Shown: in pieces, positions 48,501 to 61,594 of the stretch
Position numbering within the stretch: the first letter of the stretch is position 1
Layout of the letters: each line of letters begins with the position of its first letter
NCBI GenBank assembly: GCA_037074765.1
Contig: JBAMDO010000011.1
Location: forward strand, 62,001-126,000
DNA length: 64,000 nucleotides
DNA from: Mansonella perstans
Taxonomy: Eukaryota; Nematoda; Chromadorea; Rhabditida; Onchocercidae
Direction: 5' to 3'
Made by a program: the position numbers and the translations under genes
The notes under the pieces: model-generated
The model's database searches: none
What the model saw: only the letters and a program-made list of their open reading frames with translations
Told to the model about the DNA's origin: nothing

Positions 48501-51500
48501 ATCTACAATGTTTTCCTCTTTAATATGATTGTATTCTAAAATGGATTAATAATAGTGTTCAAATTTTACATCGCAATTTTATTTGCTCAATTTGATGTCA
48601 CATCAGTTTGTCAAGCAATCGAATCGCAGTGGAAATTTCGTTGTTCAACTAAACATCCTTCTTCCTCGTATTTTTTTTTAATGAAAGGACATCATCCTTC
48701 AATCCTTGCTTGTACTTCCGAACACGTCTTATTTTACTTCAACAATTTCATTTTTAAAGTTCCTTTCAGAAATAATTATCAGATTAGCCTACATTACACT
48801 CTTTTTTAATCACATTTTGCATTTTTAATTGCTGCAAATTTACAAAGTGTATTGATATTCTTTCAACATACGCTTCTACATCATAGAAACCTTTCAAAAA
48901 TTGTTTCTATTAAATTTCCAATTTTTTGTTATTTCAGTTATAATAAGTTTATAAAATATCTCCTTCAGGATATTTATCCACTTTTTCCATGAAAATTCAT
49001 CAAATTAAATTTGTCCAAATGATTTCTAAATTGTAAATGGAAAAATAATTTCAGATGACATGGAAAATGTATAAAGATTAAAATTAAATAGAACATGAAT
49101 TGATATTAGTAATCAAATTTAAAACGATGGACTGACTATTGCATTATGGAATACAATAATTCTCAATTAAAGCTTCTTCCAAAAAATTTCGAATACCGCG
49201 GATAAAAAGTAAACAATCGCTTATAGCCAACCAATTTCAAATTGAAATTAAAAATTGAACCGTATCTCTGTTATAATTTAAAGAGTTATCTAACGATTTT
49301 TTTTTTCTCATTAAATAAAGCAAAATTTGGAAGAAAAATAATTTTGCCAATTTCAGTAATTTGAAATTAAATGGTTATAAATGAGTGTGTATTGTTCATT
49401 TTTCAGGGTGCAGGGATTTTCCAGTTATTCAAATAATGCTACTTTTACTCAACTCATTTCATAAATCTATTGAATTTGAATGCTGCTAATTAACCATTTT
49501 CGAGTAATCCCCGTAACATACAAGCTACATTTATTATTGCAGCTACAACTTAAATGGCGTCATTGAATTTTGAAGCTACAAATGTCGAATGCCTCAAAAA
49601 GAAAACGATGATAACCTTGAAATGGCGATGTCTCCATTTAAGGCATCGCAAAAATGACAATTTTTTTTAGGGGGAAAAATTCTCAGCATTCAGTAGGATT
49701 TTTCTGCACTTCCGGTTCTGGCTTAATCAGAAAATCTGAGAAATTATTTCATTTTTTTTTTTGGATATGCAAAATTTCGAAAGCAGGAAATGACGACCTT
49801 GGACTAGATCTTTTGCAAATCTTAGACTCCTTCAGAGTGTCTATTTTGATTTCATGATCTGGACAGTTTGGTTGCAATCAAATTCTAACATGTTAGTTAC
49901 TCAGTTCAGATAAGTAGTATTAATAACGATTTGTGCTAAATAACTTTGTTCAAATAGCTTTAAAAGATTGGCGTCAATTCCGTTCACCATTATTGCCTTG
50001 GATCCAGATTACTATATCGTACGATGAATTGAATTTGAAAATTTTTAGTCTTCTTTGCATAGAAATTATTGTTTTCTCAAATCCTCAAATTTTAAAATTA
50101 ATTCAATCTTTTCAGGCAGTTGGAATAAAATAACCAAGTTCTTATTTCGAATGATCTTTAAATAATTTTTTAATTTTTAACTTTTCTCCAAGGAAAAATT
50201 CAGTGATGTCAATTTGCATCTTATTAGTTTGAAATGTAGCAAATCAGATGAGAAATTTGGCAATATTTAGAAATCGTTTGAATCATGTCTTTGAATCATT
50301 TCAAAATCCACTTTCTTTTTTCCTATCTTTTTGTTGTTTGGAATGAAATTAATTTAAGTGAAAAAAGTAATTGGAGCAACCTCGAACAACTCACTGTAAA
50401 AATACGGCGACATCAGCGGGTGTTCGACCATTTTTCATAAAAAATTTATGAAAAAGGAAAGGAAACAAAAACAACTAATTAATTTTCACCATATGCAGTC
50501 TAATTGTAAACATTAATGACCCTTTCATTAATCGTATCGGTTCTTATTTCTTTCGTATCGGTTAGAATGGAAAGAAAAATTGTTTTGAATGTCATTCATT
50601 GGAAATTTGAATTTATTCCATTTTGATATATTTAAAGTAGAATAACTGAAGAGTAAATTAACTGAAAGGCAAATTTTGTAATTTAATTGAAATTTAAACA
50701 ACATTTAAATGGAATTTTAAAACCATTTATTATTTTTTTCTACTCTCTCTCTCTTTCTCTTCCTTCTCTATATTTCTTCCATCTTTATGAGGGTCAAAAT
50801 GGGCGACAACAATGACATCTTGAATTAATTTTCAAAAATAGTTTTCAAGGTAGCCATTTACATATGGCGGGGCCGCTAAAAACTCAAAAAAGCAATCTTT
50901 CTGTGTATCTTTATTTGGACGATTTGTTTATTGTTATGTTTTCTTATTTATTCATATTTATTGCTTCCTTATTTATTTTATTTGCATTTGAAAAAAAAAT
51001 TAAATTTACTTAAATTCAATCTTTCAGTTGAATTTAATTTTTTAATTATTGAAATTAAACTAATTTTCCAGTTATTATAATTGAACAAGCAATTTACATA
51101 ATAATTTTGATAAAATACGTAATTATGTGATGATGTCATTTGCAAAAATAATAACTTTTGTTTGATCAAATATGAAATTAACTTTGATTTTTAGGATGGC
51201 ATTTACGCTTAGGTTAATTTGATTACTATATCTATGATGACAGTTGTGACAGCTGAATGAAACATGGGGGAAGTTAATCATTGTCAAATCTTAAAAATTT
51301 ATCATCATCTTTTTAAGATGTCAAATCTTAAAAAAAATTTATCGTTTTTGTGCAAATTTTTTAAGAACTAGAAATTCACTAAGACTTTTGAGAATTGATA
51401 ATCATTGGCTTGAAAGATTAAAATTTTTGGATTTATGTTCCAAATAGATAATTATGATTTATGCGACATTAATAATACTGATATCATTTCATTTTAGCAA

Positions 51501-53385
51501 CTTTCGAATTTATGCAATTGCATGTTAATTATTTGGAATTATCAAAATAATACTTGAAAAATTTTGCTTAAAAATTTATTATTGATTTAAGAATTGAATG
51601 ATTTCATCCTTTATGACAAATTTTGAGTATTTCATCTATTTCGTGACATTTTGAGCAGTTAAATAGAAATTTTGAATTGAATTAGTGCAAACAGTTCGTA
51701 TATACCTTTGTATCCTTAATGATGACAAGAAATCATGAAAGAGATGTGACAAAGAAATAATCAAAGAGACCTAAATGATGACATTCGTTAAGACAGGAAA
51801 ATTAGGATAGCACCGCCTAGAGTTGAATGGCTTGCTAGAGGATGCAATGGCATGAATTTCTGATTTTTCAACTAGATAATACAAAGTGTTTGCAATCATT
51901 CTTACCGCCTATTCGACTTCGATCTCAATAAAAGCAGATTTTTTCACTTAATTTAAACACCATTTCTTTTGGAGGGAAAAACTTATTATCATTTAATTAG
52001 TTTCAAGTTCAAAAATAAGTAATTTTTACTTTTATTTTTAAAATTTTATTTTACCTTACATGTGTGAAGTTTCAACATTTAAATTTCGTCATAAAGAAAA
52101 AGGGAAAAAATGATGTTAGAAAAGGAAATGATTCATTCGTTCTCAATTTATTTCATTTCATTTTTCATCGCTTGTAAAAGTTCTGATGTGAAATGCTAGA
52201 AATTATGGAAGTGAATTTTAATTAATTCAATTAGTCCATTGAACTATTTACATTTTTTATATGGCATATGATAAAATTTCTTAATAAATATTGACCTAAT
52301 GAAATAATATTGTCACTGTAAGTGATGATATTGCATTTAGTATGGAAACAAGTTTCATTTTACCGGATTGCTTACGTACCAAATAACATTTTTAATATAT
52401 GGGATGTTCGAAAGAATGTAAAATTGTGAAAAATTTGCGCAAATTTTTGAATAATTTTGTGAATTAAATTATATGAAGGAAATAATGACCGAAAGGATTG
52501 TCTTTTGGTCAATGTGTCATGCCCTAATGACATTTGTATTTGTGTACATTACAGCAGGAAGTTAAAAGTCCATTTGCTAGGATGAATAATATAGTACTAT
52601 TGTAAGAAAAGAAAGAGGAAGAGAGGAAAAGAGAGAGAATATTTGCATCATTTGAAGAGTATCTGGCTTAAAATACCTTTCTTGGCTTGCAATATTGCAG
52701 GATTAATTTGCCATATTGTTTGTATCGTATTGATTTGGTTCGCTTGACTAGAAGAAATCAACATTTTTCAACAGGATAATCATATTTTCGACAAAACAAA
52801 CAAACATAAAGAGCAATGAAAGAAGCGTATGGACAGAGATATATGAACGAGTAAGATTATCTTATCGGTTTTCCTCATTAATATTGACCAAAAATGGGCA
52901 GTGGGTTTGACCGATGTAATGATCAAAAGGCTAATTTTTCTTTTCATCTGGCGTATTAATACCACTTTCCTCAATTATTTTAACCTCTGCTAATGTTATC
53001 ATTAGGATATGGCTCAAAATGATTCATATCATTGACCCATTGACCAGCAATAGTAATAGCATTTTGATAGAAAAGAAAATAAGAGAAGCTTTTTCTGAGC
53101 AAGAATTTTTCACGTGAAAAATTTTCAGGTGAATTGTTTTATTTAAGATATTAATTGCATTCATTTAAATAAGCTTGTTTAATTAAGCTTAATTCTTTGC
53201 AGGATATCGTTTTGGAATGAAAATTTTCTGAAATCTAATTAATTCTATTATTCTGGATGAGTAATTTCAATGATGTGTGACCAGATGCTATTACTACTTA
53301 TCAATTAATAACTTAAAAGAAGGCAGAGCTTGAATTGAATACTGAAAATTTATTATTTCATTCATTCTTTGGCTGTTATTAAATT
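45565..53385. other. Long intergenic DNA between the nuclear receptor and the MANSC gene
   Basis: About 7.8 kb of AT-rich sequence with no supported multi-exon gene. Short segments of less biased composition stand out at 47750-47860, 49560-49660, 50385-50430 and 50795-50885. Two of them start short frames with Kozak-like ATGs (47776 and 49589). Candidate small genes, first exons or control elements cannot be told apart by eye. Confidence 0.45.
47776..47853 (+). other. Short frame of 25 codons overlapping an X-box-like motif
   Basis: The frame begins in GCCATGGCAAC and has 25 codons with fairly unbiased codon use (MATEADIKAQMAVHRYQR...). The motif equals 11 bp of the 14 bp RFX/DAF-19 X-box GTTGCCATGGCAAC. 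It could be a first exon, a small gene or a regulatory site. No downstream exon was identified. Confidence 0.25.
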
Positions 53386-56300
53386 ATGTCATCGTCAACG
53401 AAGACGAGCATTCATCTGCGATATTTTTACTTACCAATTCTAAGCTTATTTATGTTTTCGCGATTTTCTTGTGGAAGTGACGTCTTTTGCGGAAATTTGA
53501 CAGTTTATCGGCGGAAATGGCCATCGGCCAATGCAGTGGTATTTGTAAGTAGGACAACAAATGACCTAAAACAATGTCTTCATGTTTGTTGCAATTTATC
53601 AGGTAAATTTCTTATATAACTCAAACAAGCAGCAATTTTTTAATGAGTAATATTTAATAATAAATCTAACTAGGTCTTATCTATTTAATTCTAAATTTCA
53701 CTATTAGAATGTTTACTTTTAAAATGAAACTTAATGAAGTACTAAAGTTATCTGAAGTGAACAATAGTTAGTTTGTATAATCAGAAAGCTGAGCTTAAAT
53801 TTATTCAGAAAAGATAATTATCAGTTTATGTGACAGTCTTTGAATAAGTTCACACAGATCACAAATTTGCTCTGTTCCCCAAATAAATAATTTATATGAA
53901 AATTTTAAATTTCAGGAAAACTAGTCGAAATTAAAAGTTTTACCAGAAAGAATGCCATTTTCAAATTTCCAATTCAGTTATTCGTAGTTTTCCATGAATA
54001 TTTGCTTTCTTAGCCATCAAAATGAGCAATGACTAGAGAAAACAATCGTCATATGAGCTTTTGAGAAAACTGTTTTTTTTTTCGAAAAAAAAAAAGTTTT
54101 GAAAGATTTAATTTTCCAAACTATTTTTAAGACAAAAGTTCGGAACTTTTCAATTATCTACTTCCATCTTTTATTCCAACTGTCTCGCACAATTGGTATG
54201 CTGAAGTACGATTTCATTAATCAAACTTCTTCATGTCCAAAAATTACTTCCTTCGCCTTCTACACATTTCTATCAGTCAGAAATTCATAAATTTGCAAAC
54301 ATGTAAAAGTTTGCAATTTAATTTCGTCGCTTATGTTTGAACGTCACATATTATTGAAGTAAAGAAGTGAATTGAGGTCCATGATAAAATTTCTAATTAT
54401 ATTTTGCTCATTACAGTCCTAACTTATTGCATATGTTTAAATTTTGTGAAAGATTTGCTGTTTTGAATAACTAAAATATTTAGTAATTATCCAGTTAATT
54501 AACAATTATTTCAATTCAAATTTGTTAATGTTGAGTTAATTCATTTGATAGAGAATATAAATCAGTATTTTCGTTAAAGTTTAACCAAATAAGAGGTAAG
54601 AGTGTACTGAGAGAAAGTATCATTAGAAAGGGAAAGAATGAAATGAGATTTCATTCATTTTTCACTAAACAATTACTTAAGGCGCGTTTGGCTTCTATTT
54701 ATATTTGATGAAGTATTGATAGGCGCATTTGGTTTTTATTTATGACCTATAAAATACTGATGCATTTGCATTTTTTTTTAATATATATATAATTAATAAT
54801 TTTAACTTTATTTATTTCATCAAGTTCCTGACAAAATGACTTTTTCAAAAAAAGTTCGCTACACTTTTTACTTATAGTTATAATCACTAATCTTTAAAAG
54901 AAAAATTTGAATTGGTGCAAAGATGAAGAAAACACCAAAGGTCAGTAAATCAGGTTGAGCGTTCGATGTTGTAATCTTTCTTATAAACAAGAAAACTGTA
55001 AACGAAGAAAAAAACCATAATAAAGGATTTGCTTTTAGGTTATCGATTCTTTCGTAAAATTCTTAACAAAAAAAAACTTTTAAAAGGAATTTTATGAAAT
55101 GAAAGAGAAGTAGTTTAATATGTATTAGTGTAATTTTACATTATAATATCTTATCAGAATAAACTTTTCACTGTGTCATTTTTAAATGAAAAAATTTTGA
55201 CATTGTTAATTAGGTTCAATTTAATTCGATACACTTCAATTCATTTAATTTATACAAGTTCAGCAATTTCTGAAAGTTTAAAAAACAATAATTTCCAAGA
55301 ATAAACAGCTGCCGATAACAATTTAACTGCTTCGCAACAACTCTATCAGGTCTTACATTTAATGCTTAAATTTTAATGAAAATTTTGGGTAAGTTTAATT
55401 GTTAAAAGATGAGCTTCTTTACCAGCTTACATGATAAGCTTTCCTAATTAATTATTTGTAACTTTGTAATGAACTTATGAGAGATGCTTCACTTTTATGA
55501 AAACTACCATTGGAATATGAGAATTGAAATTATGCATCGACATTTAATCGTTTTTAATGGAGTCTTGAAGAGATAAATAGATTTGATTATTTCTTATCTG
55601 ATTATCAAACACTATTAATTTCTCTCATTATTCTCAATTCATCCTATCTTATCGGGATATCTTAAATTAATGTTAATGTTGACCTTGACTAATACATGCA
55701 CAAAGATATATTTGATGATTGTTATGAATCTCGTGTTTCACATATTACATGTTGAAGTTTAGAAAGGTTATCAATCCTTCTTGAAATTTACAAAAGGAAT
55801 TGAAATATTTGAATAAATAAATGGCAATATTTAAATGTTTCCATTCATAGATTTCAATTCGAAATAATTCTATACTTGATAAAAGCAATCATTCCTCTTT
55901 TATTCTGTGATTTCATTTAATTTTAAAAAGTTGAGAAGAGAAATTAATCGGTTCGTTGGAATGATTGTTCCAATATTCATTTTCATTGTTTGCTCATTTA
56001 TTTATGGAATTTGATCGATTCATAAAAAATTTAAATCATTTCTGTGAACATTTCTAATCATAAAATATGCTACTTAAAATTAAACTTCAATTGTATCCAA
56101 TATTAAAATCACAACAAAATCTATGTTTTTTAAATGAATCATTTGAATCAATTTTGAAACAAAAAACTCATTCTAACTATGATTTAATTTATCTCATCAA
56201 TTACAAATTCATTTTCAATTGATTCAATTCCTATTTTAATTTGATACATTTCCTTCAAATTCCGCTCATTTTAACTTGCTTTACCAATGCATCTTTTTTT

Positions 56301-59300
56301 TTGAATATTTGATGAAAATTTACAAATCAGATTTTAAAAAAAAAAGAAAAAAAAAAAACAGACTTCAATTTATCAACTATTCATTAAATCCATTTAAATC
56401 CATATGCATTATTGATTACAACTACCGTACTATCCGATTAGTTAAGATAAAAGCTATTCTTTATTTTTGTTTAAAAAAAGAAAATATTAGAAAGAAGAAT
56501 AGGAACTTTTTTTTTCATTTTCAAAAATTCATTCTTTCTTTTCCATTTTATTTCGAATCATCTCCCGACCTGTTTTCAAACAAATTCTATAATTGCTTGG
56601 ACAAGGCAAATGATGAAGAAGCGATCTTTCAAAGCAATTCACATCCATTCAAATTCTCATTTGTATAATCAAAAGATAAAATCATTTTAAAATAAAATTT
56701 TTGACAAATTAAATGACGAATATAAACAGGAAAATTCGTCAAAAAAACTGAAAAATAAATAAATTTTTATCAGTTGTGTATGTACTAAAAAAGAAAAAAT
56801 AAAATGATAATTATTACAATAATAGTAATAACAGTATAATACTAGTAACAGTAGTGATAATAATAATAATAATAAATAGTAATAATAGTAGCACTAATCA
56901 TTACAATAACAAAGAGTTGTTACCTAAGTTCCAATATGTGTTTATAATAATTATTTTTTTAAATGAAATTGAGTATTTTGACGAATGTGTTTCTTCTGCA
57001 ATTACAACAATGAATGAATTGCTTGTAAAGAAAGAATTGCATTTACTTCGATAAGGTTAACTTAGAATGAAGAAACGAATTATGGCATACATGTTTGAAC
57101 AAAATATCTACAATACACTTAGGCTATTCTAATAATTAATGGTCCAGCATAGGTTCAAGTTTACTCGGTTAAAAACCATCACTATTAATTTAATTTTTTT
57201 TATTTGGTCATTTGATAGATGAAGCAGTTGCTACAACAATGATAATTATTTGCTATTAGTTTAATAAGTATTGTATTAAGATTTCGCTATCATTCAATTT
57301 ATAATAATATTGAATTTAATAATTAAAACTGAAGAATAATATCAACATATCTGTGATGACATTGGCAATTAATTTGTTAATTAATCGAAACAGTTGAAAT
57401 AATCAGAGGGATAATATCGAAATTTCTATGTTCAATCCGCATTTGACATTTGACATTTTGTCGAAGACAAATCACAGTAACTTTATCAAAAAATCTTAAA
57501 TTATGGAGGAAAAAGTTAAACAAATAAATTATAAGTTTTCACTGAAGACATATATTTTTCCTGTTTCAGAGTGTGAAGGAGTGACATTTGTTGGAGTGAT
57601 TGAGAAGAAGATAGCACAAGAAAATTGCTTTTTAATTAGATGCTATGGCAAATGTCAATTTGACAGCAACAGTTCTGAGCTCTTCGAAGGTGTTTCAGTT
57701 AAAATTACCCGAGCTACACAGGTTTGCTAACATTTCATAGTTTGAAAGAATTTTTACTGATTATTCAAGAACTTTAATAGTCTGTTAACATTTTTATTAA
57801 TTTAAATCTTATTGTTATATTTGATATCAAGCAAAATTGTCTTTTTTTTTTTTTTTTTTTTAACTCAGCTTATCAATTATTAATAAATTCTAAAAACTGT
57901 CAGTGGAAGCAAATTTATAAATAAATTCAGAATATCGTTATAGTTATCATTGCTGTGATTAGCATTTTCATTAGTACTTGTTGTTATGTTATTAATAATA
58001 ATAATAATTTTTAGTTGTTAGTATTGTTATAATCATAATTGTAATTTCTTAAATGGCCAAATAAGGGAAGGAAAATTTATTGTGAGAATTGCCCAACATG
58101 AGACGTTGCACATTTTTCATATTACATTATTCCCATTGTATGGTATAATTTTGCATAAAATTACATTTGTAGTATGAAGCGGAAAAATTGACTTTATAGT
58201 AATAATAGTGGTAGTAGTAGTAGTAATAGTAGTGCCAATTATAATTATTGTTGAAAAAGTCTACGAAATAGATAGGTGTAATTAAATTTAGTTGATTTTA
58301 AGAGGTGTTGAATGGATGTGCGTCACGATCAGGTATCAGGGATATTATATTTTCATTCTTAATGGATTTCTATGAGTTTCCATCAATTGAATGAAAGATT
58401 CTCCATTTACAGAAATGTTTTGAATTGAACTGAGCTTTCTTCTCTACATTTCTTGTTTACCTTCCATACTTACCTTGCTAAGTTAAACTGGAATGCCTAT
58501 GGGTAAATGAAGAGAAATTGTGATGATTTTCAAATGCGCATTAATGCATTAAGATAAATCAGTCATCTGACACTAATTGAAATAGCTGAGAAATAACTGG
58601 AAAATTCAAACAAACATTTTGGAAACTTTCGATCTGATATAAAAAGCTTTCCTCTGATGCATGTTATCATGAAGTTTTAGCAATACAATTATGAAAAGCC
58701 AATGGCACATTTAATCTCTTTGAATTTAAAACTTATAAATTGAAACTATTTCCTTTTTTTTACATTAAGTATATTTTAGCATAATTTAAAATTCATTGAG
58801 TACTTATCAATTACCTTTTACTTTTACTTCATTCAAATCAAATAAAACCTTTAAAAAATATATATCAAATAATAGATTAGTGAATAAACCACTAAATATG
58901 ACTTATGTAATTTAAAAATAACTGAGTAAACAAATAAGCTTAATAAGCTTAACTGTAGAAAATTAGCTCAATCAATTTAAAAATGCCTAATATTTCATTA
59001 AATCAATTTGCAAGGAAATATTTACATGGCTTATAAGCTGAGTATTTGGAAATTATGCAATGTAAATAAACTATGAAACATATTTCAGAATTCCAGTCTC
59101 GATGACTTGTCAATGTTGCCAGGAGACAACATATTGAACAGCAACAAAATCTCTCTAATCTGGTCAATAAGCCTAGTAATTATTGCTTCAGTACTTTGTG
59201 TATGTCTTAGCATAATCTTAATTAGTACATTTATTTGTTGGCAAAGGAAGAAGAAAAATAAGCGCAAGGCGCACATTTCAACCATTAGAACATTGCATGC

Positions 59301-59316
59301 CTTCAATCCTACTTAG
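53386..59316 (+). CDS. Type I membrane protein with MANSC domain
   Basis: Three in-phase exons, 53386-53602, 57570-57721 and 59089-59316, give 198 residues, with introns of about 4.0 and 1.4 kb. The N-terminus is a signal peptide (hydrophobic core YFYLPILSLFMF, about residues 14-27). Then comes a cysteine-rich ectodomain: CLHVCC, CEGVTF and ENCFLIRCYGKCQF follow the order and spacing of the MANSC (MANEC) domain, as in HAI-1-type and LRP11-type proteins. Residues about 146-168 form a single transmembrane helix, followed by a KKKNKRK stop-transfer and a short cytosolic tail. The domain call rests on the cysteine pattern and the xCFLxxC block. It is probably a cell-surface protein; partner and role are unknown. 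The ATG is the first in a clean signal-peptide context. Confidence 0.82.
54680..54765. repeat. Tandem duplication, about 41 bp unit, in intron 1 of the MANSC gene
   Basis: AGGCGCGTTTGGCTTCTATTTAT and AGGCGCATTTGGTTTTTATTTAT follow each other about 41 bp apart, each ending in a TATTGAT or TACTGAT element. Confidence 0.8.
56800..56890. repeat. (AAT)n-like trinucleotide-rich tract
   Basis: Runs of ATAATAATAATAATAATA with AGT/AAT variants inside intron 1 of the MANSC gene. A similar GTAGTAGTAGTAGTAATAGT tract lies at about 58207-58235 in intron 2. Confidence 0.85.
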
Positions 59317-61594
59317 GATTGTAATTATTATTTGTTAATCGAAGTAACTGTCTAACAAATACAAAATTTAGCATTTAGCATTTAATTGAAACAAAATCTG
59401 TTCAGAATATTTTATAACTAGCAAAATCATTAGTTTACACTTTACGTCATTAGGGATGCTATCACATGGAAAAGTGTTTTTCTTGAAAGTAATTAGTTTT
59501 GAAGAAATTAGAAATCAATTACATCCATTAATTCTGAAATTTTAAATGACTTGTATATTTTATATGATCTAACCCTTATAAATGTCAACATTTGAAATAT
59601 GGTTTTCAGATTGCAAAATCCTCTTCTTAAATTCAATTCTTTGATAGCTTCCAAAAATCTATCAAAATTTCCTTCGTTTTTGAATGCATAATTAATTAAA
59701 CAAATTTTAATATATTTGTAATTTCAAAAATGGCTTATTGGTCATCTTTAACGCAAAACTTCCCTGCCATCAATTAAATTCTATCCTGTCTAATAAAACG
59801 ACTAATGAAGATAGAATTTCATATTTAGAGATAAATGAAATCTGAAAGCATTAATAGCTTTAATTTGTATATATCTATGAAAGATATTTTCAGTGCCATT
59901 TGTTCGGGTATTTTAAGATTGATGTAATTGTATGTCTATCTTTGTAAGGTGTTACTTGTAAAGGACAAAGGTAAAACATTGAGGTGTTTATCTGAGTCAG
60001 TCTCTTATAGAAAAATACTTTATGGTTCCAAAAACATATTATAAATTGTGAATCTGGCAAAATTTTCATTGCATTATCAAAATATGTAAGTGTATTTGTG
60101 TTAATTACTTCTTTAAAATTAATCACATTTCACAAATTATTCAAATCTAAATTGACTCTTAGCTAGAACTTTTCCTATTTCGATTAGATTTTCATAACTT
60201 CTTTCATTTTGCTATTTCGATATCATCGAGCGTAAATAAATGTTATAAAAATTTTAGTGATATTGTTTACACAAAAAAGTTCAGCTAAAATTATTCCAGT
60301 AATTTTATCTCTGCTTACATCAGATCCGTTCTGAAGTTATCGTAGGATGTTAAAAAGTTTTTGGCTTTTTAATCTCAATTTCCGAACATACCATCGATGA
60401 ATATGTAATTTTTAGTGCTGATTTGTGCTAATTTGTGCCAAAATTAGCCAATTTTTACATATTGGCTCATTCAATGATCTTTTTTTGACTTATTGTCCCA
60501 ACGTTTTTTTCAATGTTGCTTAAAGCTGTAAAAGATCTGGAATTTCTCAAATTATAAGTCTGCTTAATTTCAGCTACATTTTGGCTTTTTCTCATGGAAA
60601 TCATCAACCTCTACGACATCCATTACTGAATAAATTTAGTTTTGTAATTAAAATTATAGCTCCCTTCAGAATAAGAATCATAAAATTCGCAACAATACCA
60701 CTAAAAAACACAGAATAAAATGATCAATCAATGACAATGACCCATCCATGATCAATCGTTACTTATCTTCCGAACACTTCCTTATCCTCACTTAATCCAG
60801 AGAAAAGATCATGAGAATTTTCAGTTCCGTTTTCCTATTTAAATATGGAAATTTAAAGTTTTCAAAAAATTTACAAAGGAATCGAAATAGCAAATTATGA
60901 AAAGAAATATATGAATCCAATAGATATTTCAAAACTTCTATTTCCACTGTTTATAAAATCCCTTCTAATTCAAATAATAGCACTAGCCCTTGTTTTAAAG
61001 CATACGAATAATCCTATCTTGCCACTCCAATAGGTTTTGAAATATTTAAACGTTCCGTTTACTTTATTAGTGATATTGTAAGGAGCAGGACTAGACTTGT
61101 TTCTTTCTACTGCAATTTCAAAAATTTTTAGTTTTCTGACATAAACAGATACAATAAACAACAATTCAAATGACTGAAACATTATAAACTTTTCAGAAAA
61201 ATGTTCTTCAATAGACACATCAATATCTAAAGCTTCAAAGAAGACCAAAAGTATCTACATCGAGCATTACCTTAGTTATTCAGCTTAAAAGTAATTCAGA
61301 CTTAGAGAAGATATGCACACTATAAAAGCTGTTTAAATTCGATTTGAATTAAAACAGACATGAATAGAGAATATTTTTCAATTCTAATATCTGCTTTACA
61401 GATTGAATTTACCTTATTTTACTTGATTTCCAAAAATTCATTAGAATTTTTTATATCAAATGAATAATTCAAATAGAATCTTTGAAATCATACGACTCAA
61501 TCCAAAAACAAATTGCAAAATCGTTATCGTTATTTTTCTTTATATTTTTTTTTCCTAAAACATATTTCCCGTTTCTAAGAATGAAATTATATAT
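59317..61594. other. Intergenic DNA between convergent genes
   Basis: About 2.3 kb between the 3' ends of the MANSC gene (+) and EFL1 (-). AT-rich, no supported exon. A 92-codon open stretch at 60970-61248 on the minus strand is of a length expected by chance at this base composition. Confidence 0.5.

Noticed and set aside
60970..61248. 92-codon minus-strand frame next to EFL1
   Set aside because: A few frames of this length are expected by chance at this base composition; no domain, and not in phase with EFL1 exons.
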